DNA from: Vanilla planifolia
Lineage: Eukaryota; Streptophyta; Magnoliopsida; Asparagales; Orchidaceae
DNA: 64,000 bases
Assembly: GCA_023846275.1 (NCBI GenBank)
Contig: JAIUJO010000072.1
Coordinates: 1,137,599-1,201,598, forward strand
Direction: 5' to 3'
Under the pieces are notes generated by a model. It was not told where the DNA came from. It searched no databases and was given only the letters and a program-made list of their open reading frames with translations. The translations under genes and the position numbers were made by a program. Below, one piece after another: positions 10,481 to 23,040 of the stretch. Each line of letters opens with the position of its first letter. The stretch's first letter is position 1.

Positions 10481-11992
10481 GAGATTAAATAAAGTAATTT
10501 CTATAGTTAAGTTTTTTTTTTCTAGCAGTTATTGTTTTGCGTTCTACATATAAAGGATGGAAATGACTTCGATAAATTGGTCACATTAGGATTTTGTGAT
10601 TTTGATTATATTTTTAGCATTTCTTAATCTTAGCTATGGATCTTATTAAAAGGGATTATGGGTTTATAAGACTTCCTTTACTTAATTAGCTTAGATAACC
10701 TTAGCCAATTTTTTAAGTAAATTCCTTGACTTATGGATGATTAGCCTTTCTTTTTAAGTATTAAGATGCATCTTTTTTAGGTTTTAGAAAAATGAATTCA
10801 TCAGAGCAGGAAAGAAGGCCAATCATAAATAGCTATGGGAAAGAAAAAGAACCACCTATGAGGTAGAAGAGAAAGAGTGATGTTTAGATTTCAAGAAGGA
10901 AAACTAAACCATTGTAGACGTCCTACACATGAATAATGAGGTACGATGATACTTTTTAAGCATAGCAAGTGATTAATTGATAAAGTTGCATGTGGATAAC
11001 TGTGGTCATGATTTTGATAAGTTATTAAAGGAATTCATGGAGCCTAATTGAATGGCATGCTTTCTAAGTAGCATGACATAGTGATTAATTAAAATTTGTG
11101 ACATTTACTTTTGCTACACAAACAAACTATCCATCGTTCTTCCTTAATGGAGAGATGTATGCTATGACTTGTGACATAAGCTTGTTAAGTCATGATATGT
11201 TTGTCACTTATGACCTGGAATATTTTTTATGAGCTTGCATTAGACAATTTTATTAATAACTTTGTGGAATATTGTTAATACCACACATATTCATCAATAT
11301 AGTCTTAGTCAAGAATGTAAGATGGAATAACATGATGTAATGTTGGTTAAACTAATGATTCTCTATTTGCACATGTAAATTAAAAATTTGAGTTTAGGAT
11401 ATCATTTGTTAATTTTAATCACTCTATTAAGTAAGGAATGATTATTTTAAATTGTGTTTATAGTCATGTTCGAATGGAATGCCTTGAGTATTTCAGGAAT
11501 GTTCAAACAAAATATGTTTGGTTTAAGCTACTTATGAAAGCATTGATTCGTGACTAGCATAACTCCTTGAGGCATTTTAGTATTTTTTTTTATAACAAAA
11601 AGAATTATAGATTTAATATCTTTAATGTTTTCATCTCTTTATATGTAGCATAAGAATTCTAATGTGGATTTATTAGCATGCTTCTTTAAATATTTTTGGC
11701 AAATCTTATGACAAATTTCGAACAATCAAGTTTTATGATTTGTCAAAGAAAATGCATCATACCTTGAAATCAAACCATATATAACATAATTCCATCATCA
11801 TTATGAAAAAAGTTGTGGAAATGAATAACTAAAATTATTAAAGAATATAGATAATTATTGTTATTTTGAAGGATCAATTTAATGTTAAAACTTATTTGCA
11901 AACTCATGTATTCATTTGCAAAGTTATTAGACCTAAGTCTTCATTTTATATGGAAATTTAATTTTATGGTCACATGTCTATTTTTCTAAATA

Positions 11993-12070
<78 letters not shown>

Positions 12071-13965
12071 AGTGAGATGAGCATATATTTCTAGGCTGAG
12101 CATCATAGCATGTTGATAACATATGGTTATGATTATAAGACCATGCAAAGAAATTGGCAAAATTTTATTTTATGCAAATTAAAATTTATCCTAGGTCATT
12201 AAATTTAGAACAAAATTTAGAAACTTTACCTAAACCTAAGAAATTATTATGGTTCAAGCATCTCTTTGCAATGAATATACTTGGAAAGCACAAAACATGG
12301 CATGGTGTTTGACGCATGGGCTTTAGCCCTTATGTGGTCTTAGATGGCTTATAAAGAGAATATGGAACTCAATTCTTAGATGAAAAGCATGGAAGGGCTT
12401 GAGTTTCGACCTTAGAAGTTGGTTATGTTGTCTTAAATCATAGTTGGCTAGCAAAGTCAATTGGGTTATGGCTATGAGCATTAAGGCTATGGATAGGCAT
12501 TGATTAATATTTATTATAAAATACTTATTGTTATTTCTTGATTGGTGTTTATTGAGACCAATGTTGCAAAGGAAAACCTAAATAATATTGCATAAAATTT
12601 GTAGTATAAGGTTAGCACAAGAAAGTGGCAAAGCATTATAAATAAGACATTGAGTAAGCAAATGTAAAGAAATGCTTACTTTGGATTTGGATTAGGATTT
12701 GTATTGTGTTGAAGAAATAATTAATAGAAGCTCTTAGGTTCGATTAAGGTTAATTCCACTCCACGAGCCTTTAATCATGTTATGGATAAAGCCATTGTCT
12801 AGTACAAAAATTTGTAAAAGCCTTGATAGATTGATGAGGAACTCAGGTTAAGGCTTTGAGATGTGCAATGCTCATTGAAGGAGTTGAGAAGGTTATTTAC
12901 ATTAGATAAACCATTATCTTAATGTGGTTTATTATTTAAGACTACGACTGACCCTAATTGGGCTCTTAAGTAATAAGCCTATTATTTTGATAGTGATCTG
13001 GGGGATGTGAGTGGCTAAAGAAAGGCTTTTAAGGAGGTTGTAAAAACATAAGTTGCCTAGAAAGCTTGAGAATCATTAGCTGAATTCTTGTTATATTAGA
13101 CTTTGGTGTTGTACCATCAAATTAGATGTTGACCAAAGAATAAATGATAATGATATGGATTCAAGAAAAATGTCAATGGATAAGACAAACAAATTGTCAA
13201 ATTCAAGGAAGGTTCTTATCAGATAAAAGACTAAAAATAAGAATGATGGAAAAAAGTAGCTCACATGGTTGACTTAGGTTTTACATGAAACCATAATGTA
13301 CCTAGATAATTGATAGTAACCCTAGAAAAGTTATTGACAGATTGGAGGAAAACTTAGGTCATCTTAATTAAGGGACCAATAACTTAAAATTTCTAATAAA
13401 AGTTCCATGGAGTGTTAAATACTCAAGATAATTTAGTTAGGATTGAGAAATCATAACATCCTTGATTCAAGTTAGAAGAATCCATAAACTTGTTTTGATA
13501 GTAATTAAATAATGACTTGCATGATGTCATTATGTCATGAAAATGATCTTTATTTAGATAATAAATGTATTTATTGGAGCTTAAATTATGGACCCTGACA
13601 TAAGAGATAGGTTGGTTTGATATTTCTACTCTCTTAGTATAGAAGTGACCATGTCACATAGTTGGTTGTTTATATAAGAGGAGTTGAAGATCATGTGGTA
13701 ACAAATATAATTATTCTTAAGTGACATTTGAATTTATAGACTCAACAAGGAACAATTGCATATTTAGTTCTATCAATTATAAATTATGTTTAGGAGGATG
13801 TGTCGCTATTGAGGACTCTTAAAACTTTAACACATTAGTTCACGTGATTGAAAATTTAATGTCTAATGGTTGATCGTATAATGTGATAGGTGTTGCATAC
13901 CTTTCTTTCATCCTCTTTGTTTAGTAGAGGCACTAGATTGATGGTGGGACACTATACACCTAATT
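10480..13965 (+). repeat. Long non-coding repeat R, copy R1
   Basis: Dispersed repeat shared in the same orientation with 44200-46305 (R2) and 51240-54112 (R3). Clear anchors: AGGTTTTAG followed by a purine-rich block (10780-10910 vs 51530-51660); CTTGGAAAGC with the block to 12430 (vs 53050-53200 and 44590-44720); AATTGATAG at 13301 (vs 54043); TATTGAGGACTCTTA at 13807 (vs 46156); GAGGCACTAGATTG at 13926 (vs 46270). No coding frame longer than a few dozen codons exists. A TATATAAGAGGAG word at 13670 could be an LTR TATA box. It may be the internal region of a non-autonomous LTR element, or a very long LTR. Confidence 0.7.
11996..12067. repeat. (AT)36 microsatellite
   Basis: Uninterrupted 72-base run of alternating A and T inside R1. 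Copies R2 and R3 have no such run at the matching place, so it expanded after the copies separated or was lost elsewhere. Confidence 0.97.
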
Positions 13966-15320
13966 ATTAACATAATTATTTTTTGAGAATTAAAAAATAT
14001 ACATCATAATTTGCAAAAAGTAAACACTAAAATTAGTTTATGGAGTATCTCATTCAATTTAGTGTATTATTTACTTAGATAATGATATAATACTCTAGAA
14101 AATAAAATTTTGATCCTACAATTTCTACTTCAAAGATGTAATAGATGGTGCATCATGTATGTATTATTGTTGTGTTAGCTTAATGAGTTGGAGCTTGCTC
14201 AATGAAATAGAATGATCACATCATGTCTGTTGCAAGTTGATGTATATCCTCAATGAGGTAGCTTGGCATTTCATCTAGCAATGGTATGCACAAAAGTAAA
14301 TTATATTATTTCCACATCATATCAAAACAAAATGTTAATTGACCGTTTTAGCATATACAACCTCAGGAATACTTCATTACGACAATGATATTGAAATGGT
14401 CAATGAAGATTCTATTATAAGTTAGTTTGTTATTCTATCTCTTATATGTCAAGATATGAGTCCATTCATTTGTCTATAGCAAGCACATATTATGGTGTTA
14501 GCAAAATCTTAATAATTTCAACATTACGTCATATGAGGTTGAAGTGTTACTCAACCAAGTCTAAAAACTCACTTTTGTGAATAATGCCATGCATGACTCG
14601 TTTGTTTATAAATGACCATCATTCATACCAATCCAATATACCTGATTATCAAATATGAGAAGCATAAAAACAAAATATCATTTTTGTAATGTGATAATTC
14701 ATTTTGTCCATTATTTTGATTATGACATGAATGTCTTAGAAGTTAAGCCTCATGTCAATTTTATCATAGAGTAATTAGATTTGATACAATGTACAATGGC
14801 TTAATGTAAGGTAGGTATGCTTTTTCCATATTATAAGGGCCATGCGAAAAAGGAAAACACTACATGGTTCTTATGTTTGTGCATTCTTCATTAGCATAAT
14901 TATTCTTGATAATCCTGTTGAAATAAGTTTCCCCTTCTTATAAAGGAAAGTCTGTTTTATTAAGAGTCTCATGAACTCCAACTTAATTTATTGAATATCT
15001 AAAACAAGTTTTTAGAGCAAATTTATGCTCCCTTGGATCATTTTAATTAATATGTTGTAATCACATTCAATCTTCACTATAATGTAGTTGCTACTTCAAT
15101 GCCATTCCAATGCTTTCATAATAATGTTCATTATTACCACATTTGCCCTTATATGTCTATTAACACAAAACAAAGGCATAATTAAATTACCATTATATCC
15201 TCAAATGATACATTTTCCTATAGACATCTTCTCCTTGTACCTTCCATTGATATTAAGCCATACTGCGTCGGTGGTTAAAGACTACAAAGGCATAAATCAT
15301 AAATTACACTTTTCATTTTC
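13966..15320. other. Unassigned AT-rich DNA
   Basis: No domain or repeat recognised. The plus-strand frame at 15088-15324 (78 codons) is hydrophobic, has no family features and fits a chance ORF in AT-rich DNA. Confidence 0.4.
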
Positions 15321-15329
15321 CTAAAAAGG

Positions 15330-15560
15330 GGTACCCATCCTAGCTGCATTATGAGCCTCTCCACTTTCTTGGTTTTTTAAAAGAAAAGAACTTGAATATC
15401 TTGTAGTAGTAGCTAATAATATTATTAAATTTTTATTCCACTAATTGAATTCATTCTTTAACAACTTTCATATTCCTTTCTTTCAAATTTTCTAGCATAT
15501 TAAAAATGGAATGGTTTTAAGCACATCACATCCTATTAATCTCCCAATGATTTGGTACCA
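15330..15560 (-). pseudogene. Possible LINE-type RNase H C-terminal fragment
   Basis: The minus strand reads LENLKERNMKVVKE near 15520 and, after frame changes, ESGEAHNAARMG near 15350. These loosely match the G-L-x-x-A-x-x-x-x-x-x-x-V-x-x-E-x-D-S and R-E-x-N-x-x-A-H-x-x-A-R-x-G ends of plant RNase H. It may be the tail of the LINE at 16964-20890 or of another one. The catalytic Asp is not visible, and this may be chance similarity. Confidence 0.3.
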
Positions 15561-16960
15561 AAAGTTTTTTTGAATATTAAGAATGTTATTTTTTGTGACA
15601 TGATGGATTACCAATTTAATGGAAAAGAAAGGCCTTACCTTTTCTATCATATGAAAAATTGCATAAGAATGATTTAAGGGCTGCTCACTAGATCCTCTTA
15701 CTTAATTACAATATGAAGAAATTCCTTTTAAAAACATTCTATGCAACTTGTAGGCCGATGGAAATTTCTTTTATAATGTTCCAAGTGGAGAACCTTCAAT
15801 GTAGATATGTATTTGCATGCTCTTATGCTAAATAAATTTTTCAACCAAGCACTTCCATGTGTCTATGTTGGTGACCATTAAAATACCAATCATCTATTCA
15901 TCTTTCATGAACTTGTCCTTACGAAATTCAATAGTCAATAGGTTCTAGTTAAGCTTATCAAGGATAGAAATCATAATATCATTTAGATTTTTTAATACTA
16001 AACCATTTTCATCTATAAGTGCACAAACTTTATCAAAAGCAACATAGTGATGATCTTGAATATTACCCAATTTGCTCACAGAATGCTATTAATAATCTTT
16101 TCAATGATGACTTATTTTTTTGGTGAGGCATTATCATAAATGGAGATGTTGAAATAAAATTTAATATATGACTCACTAAGACTAATCTACTATCAGTGGA
16201 TAATAACATATTATTCCACCTAACCTTCTTTTTTGTTTGCTTATTTAGAATTTTCTAATGATATACTTCTTTTCTCATGCTAGTGATTATGAAATATCAT
16301 AAGTATGTTATGTAAAGGGATCCATGATTAAAAACAATCACCTTTTTCATCTTTCTAGTTTATGTTATCGTCATTGCCCTACAATTGTATAGTTTATACT
16401 ATAAATTGTTTAATTAAAGGTGTAACATGTCTTAGTACTTTTTTACAAATTTTCTTAAACAGCTCATTGATCTTAGATTCCCTTTGCTAAAAGTTATAAT
16501 ATCTTTGACGTAATAAGGATGCAAAATTAATGGACAAACTTAAGGTATCGCATAATGCATTACTTTCTAATTATTAAATAGACTCTTTAGTCCCTTACTA
16601 AAGGGTTATATGGGTAGCAAAAATAGTAATGAAAGATAAGGTTCCACAATTTTAAGCCCTTTGAAGGCTAAAACAATCTGTTACTAATGCCATTGACTAT
16701 GATGGAGAGCCATGATTTCCTTATGATATATACGATTAACCAAAAAATGGGAATTTTTCTAGTGCAACATAGGAAATCGTAAGACAAACTATCAAATGCA
16801 CTTGTTATGATGAGCTGAAGAATGTAATTCCTACCTTTAACTTCTTATTACGAGAACCCAGGTAAAAGAATATGATAAAAAATTTCCTTCCTTTTAACAA
16901 ACTAGGTTTTTCAAGAGATGCGATTCTTAGCAGCAATATGTGAAACCCATTTTCTAGTAG
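15561..16960 (-). other. Unassigned, possibly LINE-derived
   Basis: Lies between two RNase H-like fragments. A partly open minus-strand stretch around 16080-15910 has no recognised domain. No other structure was seen. Confidence 0.3.
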
Positions 16961-16963
16961 TTT

Positions 16964-17200
16964 TCATTGTATTGTTTCAATAAAATAGCCTACAATAACT
17001 AGCCTAAAGTCCTTAACTGATCCCAATATTTTTATCATAGGAATCCACAATAGGTTGCCACTATCAATCCCCTTAAGAATTAAATTTCTAGCTATGGAGT
17101 CCTTAGCAGCTTCTAGTGCATCATAAACAATAAGTTTTTCGTTTGTTTGTGAAAACATGACCATTAAAGCCATTTGATAGAGCTTTAACTTCTTTGCCAA
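16964..17200 (-). pseudogene. LINE RNase H-like fragment
   Basis: A 78-codon minus-strand frame. Its middle reads TNEKLIVYDALEAAKDSIA followed by RNLILKGIDSGNL, which fits the T-N-N-x-A-E-x-x-A-L-x-x-G-L-x-x-A and N-L-I-x-E-G-D-S segments of plant LINE RNase H, with Lys-Gly-Ile-Asp-Ser in place of Glu-Gly-Asp-Ser. An earlier alternative, a fragment of an hAT transposase, fits less well. Only about 200 bases separate it from the post-RT fragment, so a deletion is implied. Confidence 0.5.
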
Positions 17201-17399
17201 ATTGAAATACTACTTTTTGATCACCTCCCTTATGACCTTTTTCACAAGCTAAAAGTTTTCTTCATATGGAACTATCTTTTTTGAAATACTATAGAACCTA
17301 AAAACATTATAGAAGTAACACTTCATGTTTTGCCTAACTTTTTAATATTTGCGCATTAGGATCTTTAATAAAATTAAGGTTAAACTAAGATGTTTTATC

Positions 17400-17560
17400 C
17401 AAAGCTAAAGAATGAAAGAATTTTTTTCCTACCTCCCTCCATAAGGAAACTAATTTTGGCCACCTAACACTAGAATACTTCTTCTCAACTAAGTCACTCC
17501 ATAACCTAATCGTTTGCTTTAATCAGTCCACCCTTTCCTCATCAACTTGTTTGCAACAAA
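17400..17560 (-). pseudogene. LINE post-RT segment
   Basis: The minus strand reads a piece around LIKAND and then LWSDLVEKKYSSVRWPKLVS with LWREV further on. This matches the N-K-A-L-L-x-K-W-x-W-R-x-x-x-E-x-x-x-L-W-x-x-V-x-x-x-K-Y segment found after the RT thumb of plant LINEs. The frame is open for about 35 codons after one stop. Confidence 0.7.
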
Positions 17561-17639
17561 TTCAATTCTCTACTATTAAGTTTGCCTAATTGTTTGAAAT
17601 ATTTCACTAAATATTTGATACAACATGATATGTTAAAAC

Positions 17640-18950
17640 CTATTTTGGCTCATATATAAATTAGAAGCAATACTATATAAGCAATATTCTATACAAGAGC
17701 TTACACATGGTGCTTTTTGTTTAGAACAAAAAATTTTAAAATCACCATGGATGTAAGAACCTTTTAAGAAGTACTGGACTTTATTTTAAAGCATAATAGA
17801 TCTCAACCAAATGAAAAAGTAGTTTTAATAATTCATACACAAAATACTGTTCCTATTGCTGAAGGGATAAGTTATGCATATAGGTTGAATTCTTAGAATG
17901 CCAAACAAGAAATCACCACTGTCACGTGCGTAGATGAGAAGGTTCAATGCAATGTTTGCATTTTACCAAGATTATACTTTTATGTTATTAATACACAACA
18001 AGTTTGCATCAAACAAGCTTGGTGACGACACATTTTTACTTCATTCAGTAATTGTCTTATGTACAACAAGGTCACCATCCCTATTTATAGGGTCCTCAAG
18101 GATGAAAAATTAATGTTTTGACAAAGGAATATGAAATAATCTATAAGAATACAAGGTGATACATTTTAGAATTCTAAGAGAAATTTTAGAATTTTAAAAA
18201 TATCCACGAATTATCAAAAGAAATAACTTGAATTCTAGTGAAATGTTTCTTTGAAAATCTACAAAATGAATCAACTAAAGCCACCTAAAATAGGCTTATG
18301 CATTTTAGACACTGGTCCAAGGAGCAGCATGGTAGTGAGTTGGTTGATCAGTGAATCATGGATCACACCAAATCAGCATGATTTGTTTAGTTGGTGTGTG
18401 TTGATGCATAGAGCATTTTTGTAGATAAAGGTTATGCATCTTGATGGGCAATGTAGGATGATGGATTTGTATGATTTGATAAGATCAACTTGTTCAAATG
18501 TCTAACAAGGATTGACTATGCAATGAAAGTTTGTTGGAGTAGCAACAATGGCAGCAAATAGTTGTGGATGTTAGTCGTGAACAAAAAATATCTAGATCTC
18601 AATAATAAGTCTTTCTAAAATCATTTTCAACAAAATTTTGTATCGATGGAATTATAGAACTTTCATAAAGATGTCTTATATTGAATGTCCATATGGAAAT
18701 ATCAAACAAGGTGCAAATCAATCTTCAAATACCTAAACTAACGTGCAAATGCAAATAACATGACGAGCTAACTAAAAGTAAATTGAAATATGTAATAAAC
18801 AAGTGTCGGTTATAATTAACTCCTACAATGGTAATTGTAATAGAGTAATGAGAAGTAAAGAGGTGAACCTCAGCATAGCTACGAGTTTGAATAAGACTAG
18901 CTCATCTCAAAGTTGAATGTCTGCATGATGTATATAATGCTACTATGTTA
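17640..18950 (-). repeat. LTR-like insertion inside the second LINE
   Basis: This block interrupts the LINE where RT should be and contains no readable coding motif. On the minus strand it has a TATAAATAGGG word (18092-18080) followed by sequence of a type common in the R region of plant copia LTRs. The ends are not resolved, and no TG...CA pair or target-site duplication was identified, so the solo-LTR interpretation is inference. Confidence 0.35.
18079..18092 (-). promoter_or_regulatory. Candidate LTR TATA box
   Basis: CCCTATTTATAGGG on the plus strand reads CCCTATAAATAGGG on the minus strand. The TATAAATA word with flanking G/C bases stands out in AT-rich surroundings and resembles core promoters of plant LTRs. 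Activity cannot be judged. Confidence 0.45.
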
Positions 18951-19009
18951 GTTTTATTTTCCTCTAATGTTTTGGGCATCACATCAACCTTCTCAATTTT
19001 AATATTATG

Positions 19010-19545
19010 TCTTCTATGAATGAATAGTTTGCTTGGAATGGAAAATTACAAAAAACCACTCTATAAAATGTTGAATGCATGGACCATTATTTTGGCATAT
19101 GAATTCTTTAGGTCTTGACTCCTGATTTTTTGGATATTAGAGTAGTACAAGTGGGCGATTTGGTCTCATTTTGCAAGGATTTTTTACATTTTTTATGGGA
19201 TATGTTTCCATCCAATACCTATTTACTATAATTTTGTCTTTCCTTTTCAAGACCCACCTTTTTTTTATTTCCATCCTAAGTAAATATTGAAATAAAGAAA
19301 TGTAAGTCCTTCAGCAGACATTGGCTTATGTAATCTTAAAATCCATTACAACAAAGGGAGGAATGGATGAATGTTTATATTCATTCATGGAAGAACTAGC
19401 ATTCAAGTCAACCACAATAATCAATGGGCTTTTGAGATCAGTTGTAATAAAGGATAAATTGCTCCACTGTGTCCTTCTCTCCACCCTTATACTCATAGCA
19501 TATCCAAATGTATATTTGATGCGCTTCTTGATGTGTCATTCAATA
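19010..19545 (-). pseudogene. LINE endonuclease (second LINE)
   Basis: One consistent minus-strand frame with few stops. It reads RTQWSNLSFITTDLKSPLII and VVDLNASSSMNEYK, the counterparts of W-x-x-L and I-I-x-G-D-F-N with E, then IPPFVVMDFKI. Next comes DKIIVNRYWMETYP, matching L-D-R-x-L-V-x-x-x-W-x-x-x-F-P, then RPNRPLVLL (S-D-H-x-P-I-L-L), and after a stop SRPKEFICQNNGPCIQHF, matching F-R-F-E-N-M-W-x-x-H-P-x-F. The metal-binding Gly-Asp-Phe-Asn is now Val-Asp-Leu-Asn and the Ser-Asp-His is gone, so it could not cut DNA. The plus-strand frame 19321-19554 is its shadow. Confidence 0.85.
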
Positions 19546-20379
19546 GATGATTGAATAATTCTTCATCATATAATTTATGATACTGCTTGCATCCTTTCAA
19601 AAGCTCTTAGATCTTGTTGGAAGAATTCCCTATAAAATGTTTATATCCAAATGGCATAGCTAGGTGACATAAGTTCTTTTCTAGTGACATTTGTTTTTGT
19701 GGGGCCACTAGTGTAATATTGCTCAAAATAATTAGATGCTTGACATGAGGGATTGTTGCCATGTTCATGGCCAATTTTATGTCTAGACAAGGGAATAATC
19801 CATTTATGTTTTTTTATCAACAATTTTTTAGGACTTTTAGCTTTTGTGTGACATTTTCAAACTTGTTATATATTCAAAACCTCTATTCGAGCTTCTTTTA
19901 AATCTCCTAGTGTATACGAAGATAAAATCATCTTGATCAGGTTGTTTTAATCAACACTCTATTTCTTTTTTTGTAAGTCATTATTTATTTTCATTCGCAT
20001 TGAAGATAAATGATACTTTGATAGCATTCTCTCCGTATTTTTCTTACCTAAATTTCTTCTTAAATGCAACAATCACTTGAGAATTTGCTCATAGTTATTT
20101 TTCACTCATGTTTTATCAAACTAATTTTACTCTTATCTATGTTCATGTATTTTTTTGCTGCCCGATTTAAGAAGTCACAATACTTAGAGTTGTCAACCTT
20201 ATTAAGACTTGGGCAATAGGATTTGTCCTCCTTGAAACTCTAATATGGAGAGCTTACAAGTTTAATTAATAGAAACATTATATCCCACTTAGGTTTCTCA
20301 TTGTTCATCAACCACTTAATCTATTTAAGTGGAGTTTAGTCTAATACAGTGGGGTCTCAATTCCTTATGTTGTGTTTAT
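19546..20379 (-). other. LINE region between ORF1 and endonuclease
   Basis: By position the ORF1 tail and ORF2 start. It contains a 60-codon minus-strand frame (19823-19641) and a basic stretch near 20090-19990 without a recognised domain. A copia gag origin was considered, but the neighbouring ORF1 and endonuclease make a LINE linker more likely. Confidence 0.4.
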
Positions 20380-20890
20380 AATTACCAAAAGAGTGACCTT
20401 CCTTGCAACATTCTAAGTAGTAGTTAGCTTCATTGCCATATTATTCTCTTTGCTAGAACCCTTTTGTGTTGCTTCCTTTTTTCATAACTTTGATCCATTT
20501 TAGTAGTTCCTCTACTAAATCTACTTCAACATAGAGTCTAGCTACCTTTTGATGGCTTTCATTTAGAAATGTAGAATTGACCTTAAGTAGGGTTCCCATG
20601 TTTTAGGCATGGAATATAGAGTCCAATTTTTAAGTAATTGAATGGGTAAGTGCTAATTTGTGACTCCTTCTAGAGCTAAGAACACCTTACTATTGAGATG
20701 AAACTTTTGATGCCACATGAAGATTCTCAAATGCAATCAAGACTTGTTTTTTGTTGAGTAAACCAACTTTAGCATCACTTTGGAACCAAAAATTATTAAA
20801 GGCCCTACTTATGATTTCTATGCTAACTAGTCCATAGTAGAATTTCATAATCAATGTTTGCTTGAATGAGAAATAATTTTCCTTATTTTA
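20380..20890 (-). pseudogene. LINE ORF1: DUF4283-like domain and zinc knuckle
   Basis: The minus strand reads VGLLNKKQVLIAFENLHVAS (20771-20712), like the G-L-x-x-x-x-x-L-I-R-F strand of DUF4283. Next come MGTLLKVNSTFLNESHQK (20603-20550) and VARLYVEVDLVEELLKWIKV (20549-20490), near matches to I-G-K-P-L-x-x-D-x-x-T and S-V-A-R-V-C-V-E-x-D-L-x-x-P-L-P-x-x-I-x-V. After a gap, YYLECCKEGHSFGNYKHN (about 20425-20372) is a C-x-x-C-x-x-x-G-H-x-x-x-x-C knuckle in which outer Cys codons have become Tyr. ORF1 proteins coat LINE RNA. Confidence 0.82.
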
Positions 20891-21337
20891 TCTTCTTCAA
20901 AAATAGCTTCTTCTTCCCCTTTGATTATCTATATATATATGATTTAGATTTGAGATGGATTGTTAGGTTTGCCAAATACGTCAATGAAGCAGAGGTTAAG
21001 GTAGGGAAGGCCCACTTTAACTAGTAATTTTATTTGAGTGGCCCAAATGTTCAATTAAGAATTTAAATTAGCATGAGAAAATACCATTACATTCAAGCCC
21101 AATCTATTAATCAATAAATAGCAAATGAAGCCTCCTTTAAAATAGAGATCACCTAGCATATCACCTATTGCCCAACACTTATTTCTTATAGCTCATCACT
21201 TATCTTTTATCAACAATTTAAATAATGCTAAAATTATTTTCCTATAAACACTTAACTCTGCTTCGCATAGTTGCTAGAGATACAAGAAACATGATTCTAT
21301 ATCTAATGTTAATTAGACATTTCGCTTATAGATAAGA

Positions 21338-21369
<32 letters not shown>

Positions 21370-22079
21370 ATTTTTATGTTAGTTTTAAAGAATTACAAAA
21401 GGCTTCCTTGTTCTACTCATTGCCTCACTCCTACCTTATATTTTGGAAGGTTTAGATAGTTTGGAGTCATTTGGGATCTAGCCCTTTCATCATTATTGTT
21501 CATACATCTATTGGATGAAATTATTGTATTCTTTTTATTAGTAATAGTTGAGTTGTTATTTGTTTTGATGATTATAAATTGTATTTTCATGAATTTTACA
21601 ATATAGTAGATTCTTTTTAGCATTTGCCTTTTTAAGTTCACTTTAGGCTGGACTTGGATTTCATTGACATTTAAGAATTTGAGAGTTTATTTTTTATCCC
21701 AAATTATAGTTATATAAGCATTTAATATATATTATTATGCTATTTTTCCAAATGGTACATTTACATTTGTGTTGTAATTAGAGATATTTAGAATTAGTGA
21801 ATTTTTTGGGTGGTAAAATAATTTGGTAAAATCTTAGTGCAACAAGAAGATCCACATGGGTAAGAGTGGTGATCTTGGAGAGGTCTCATAGAATACTCAA
21901 ATTATTTAATATAAAGGGAACTAACCAGCTTTGTTGCAACACTTTACATAATTTACAAGCCACAAATGTTATTTATTACAAAACTCTAATGAAAAATATT
22001 TAAATAGTAAGTGAGGATATTTAAAACCTTGATGAAATAGGAGATTAGAAATGCTAAAAATGTAGCTATGATAACAAGA
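20891..22079. other. Unassigned, AT-rich
   Basis: No domain recognised. A short TA run sits at 21338-21362. The minus-strand frame 21417-21641 (74 codons, Asn/Lys-rich) shows no family features. Confidence 0.4.
21338..21362. repeat. (AT)n microsatellite
   Basis: About 25 bases of uninterrupted alternating A and T, flanked by further ATAT words. Confidence 0.9.
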
Positions 22080-23040
22080 ATTTAGTTTTTTGAAAATACC
22101 CTAGCAAATTCGCAAAGTTTCAACAACAAGCACACTTGTTCCTACTTATAATGATAACTAATTGGAAATATTAGCTTATTCTAAATTTAAAGGCTTGTAC
22201 TTTATGTTTCTTAATTAAATAAACATTATTTCAAAAGCTATAATTGCCTAAAACTTTTGTTTACAAAGTGGTCAAGAAGCTATTTGTAGTATCATGGGAT
22301 GTTCAAGCTATTATGATTAAATATTCATAAATTGGTGATAATTGAACTAAATAAATCATTCAATGAGTTACCTATACTAGCCATGTATTTTTGCTATGTA
22401 AAGGATATCATGCAAGTATGATGCAGGAGATTGTTAACTATGATTAACACACATCACACATTGTTAAAAGACCTCTTAAGTTTTCAAACATTATCATGTA
22501 CAATCATGAAATTCGTACAAGAATAGTTCTGTTAATACTCACATATGTACAAGTTTTCTAAGGATAGTGGACATGTTAAATGTGGATCATCTATGCATAA
22601 TAATAATTATCAAAAACATGAACACTAAAAGAAATTTATGCACTTTGTATAACTAAGATAGTTTGATGTGCCATTATTTCTGGTATGTGCTTTTGTAGCA
22701 TTCACTTATGATCTTTAGGATACATTTATTGCATATGTTTAGGATGTGTATACCATTGTTATATGAATTATGATAATCTCTTATAGTTTTATGCATGTGT
22801 TAATTATGGACACATGCTATTGAAAAATTTCTATATGATTCTACGATAACTCAATTTTATTCCTACCATTTTCATGATTCTTTGCAAGGTTGTATTAAAG
22901 ATTCCATCACATTCTATGATTACTGAAATGGTTGAATATACAAATCATTAAGATGTCTTATGCATATCTGACATCTAGTATCACGATGTATGGCAATGTT
23001 ATAACTTGTCTATTTAAGTGATAATGGGTGTCAATTAAAC
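22080..23040 (+). repeat. ~1.2-kb tandem repeat, first copy
   Basis: Aligns with 23290-24215 at an offset of about 1190-1210 bases. Anchors: ATTAGCTTATT (22172 vs 23386), TTATGATTAA with TTCATAAA (22311 vs 23523), CCATGTATTTTT (22381 vs 23591), the run from CACATTGTTAAAA through TATGTACAAGTT (22456-22556 vs 23664-23764), and ATCACGATGTAT (22980 vs 24174). Many mismatches show the copies are old. No coding content was seen. They could be a tandem duplication or two LTRs of one family lying side by side. Confidence 0.8.

Larger units (their letters stand above)
16964..20890 (-). mobile_element. Second LINE relic with ORF1, interrupted
   Basis: Minus-strand pieces in LINE order: ORF1 with a DUF4283-like domain and zinc knuckle (20771-20380), endonuclease (19545-19010), a post-RT segment (17560-17400) and an RNase H-like frame (17200-16964). 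The RT core is missing: the interval 17640-18950 that should hold it looks like inserted LTR-like DNA. Because ORF1 is readable here, this copy helps define the family. Its motifs differ enough from copies A and B to suggest a separate lineage. Defunct, with stops in every segment. Confidence 0.75.

Noticed and set aside
11996..12067. Replication origin or regulatory AT tract
   Set aside because: A plain AT microsatellite inside a transposon-like repeat; no other origin features.
16964..17200. hAT transposase fragment
   Set aside because: A Y-x-x-x-x-x-A-K-x-x-I segment first suggested hAT, but the T-N...A-L...A...N-L-I...G-x-D-S pattern and the LINE neighbours fit RNase H better. No BED finger or hAT dimerisation motif is present.
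19641..19823. copia gag fragment
   Set aside because: Considered because of a charged linker-like composition, but it lies between a LINE ORF1 zinc knuckle and a LINE endonuclease on the same strand, so LINE origin is simpler.
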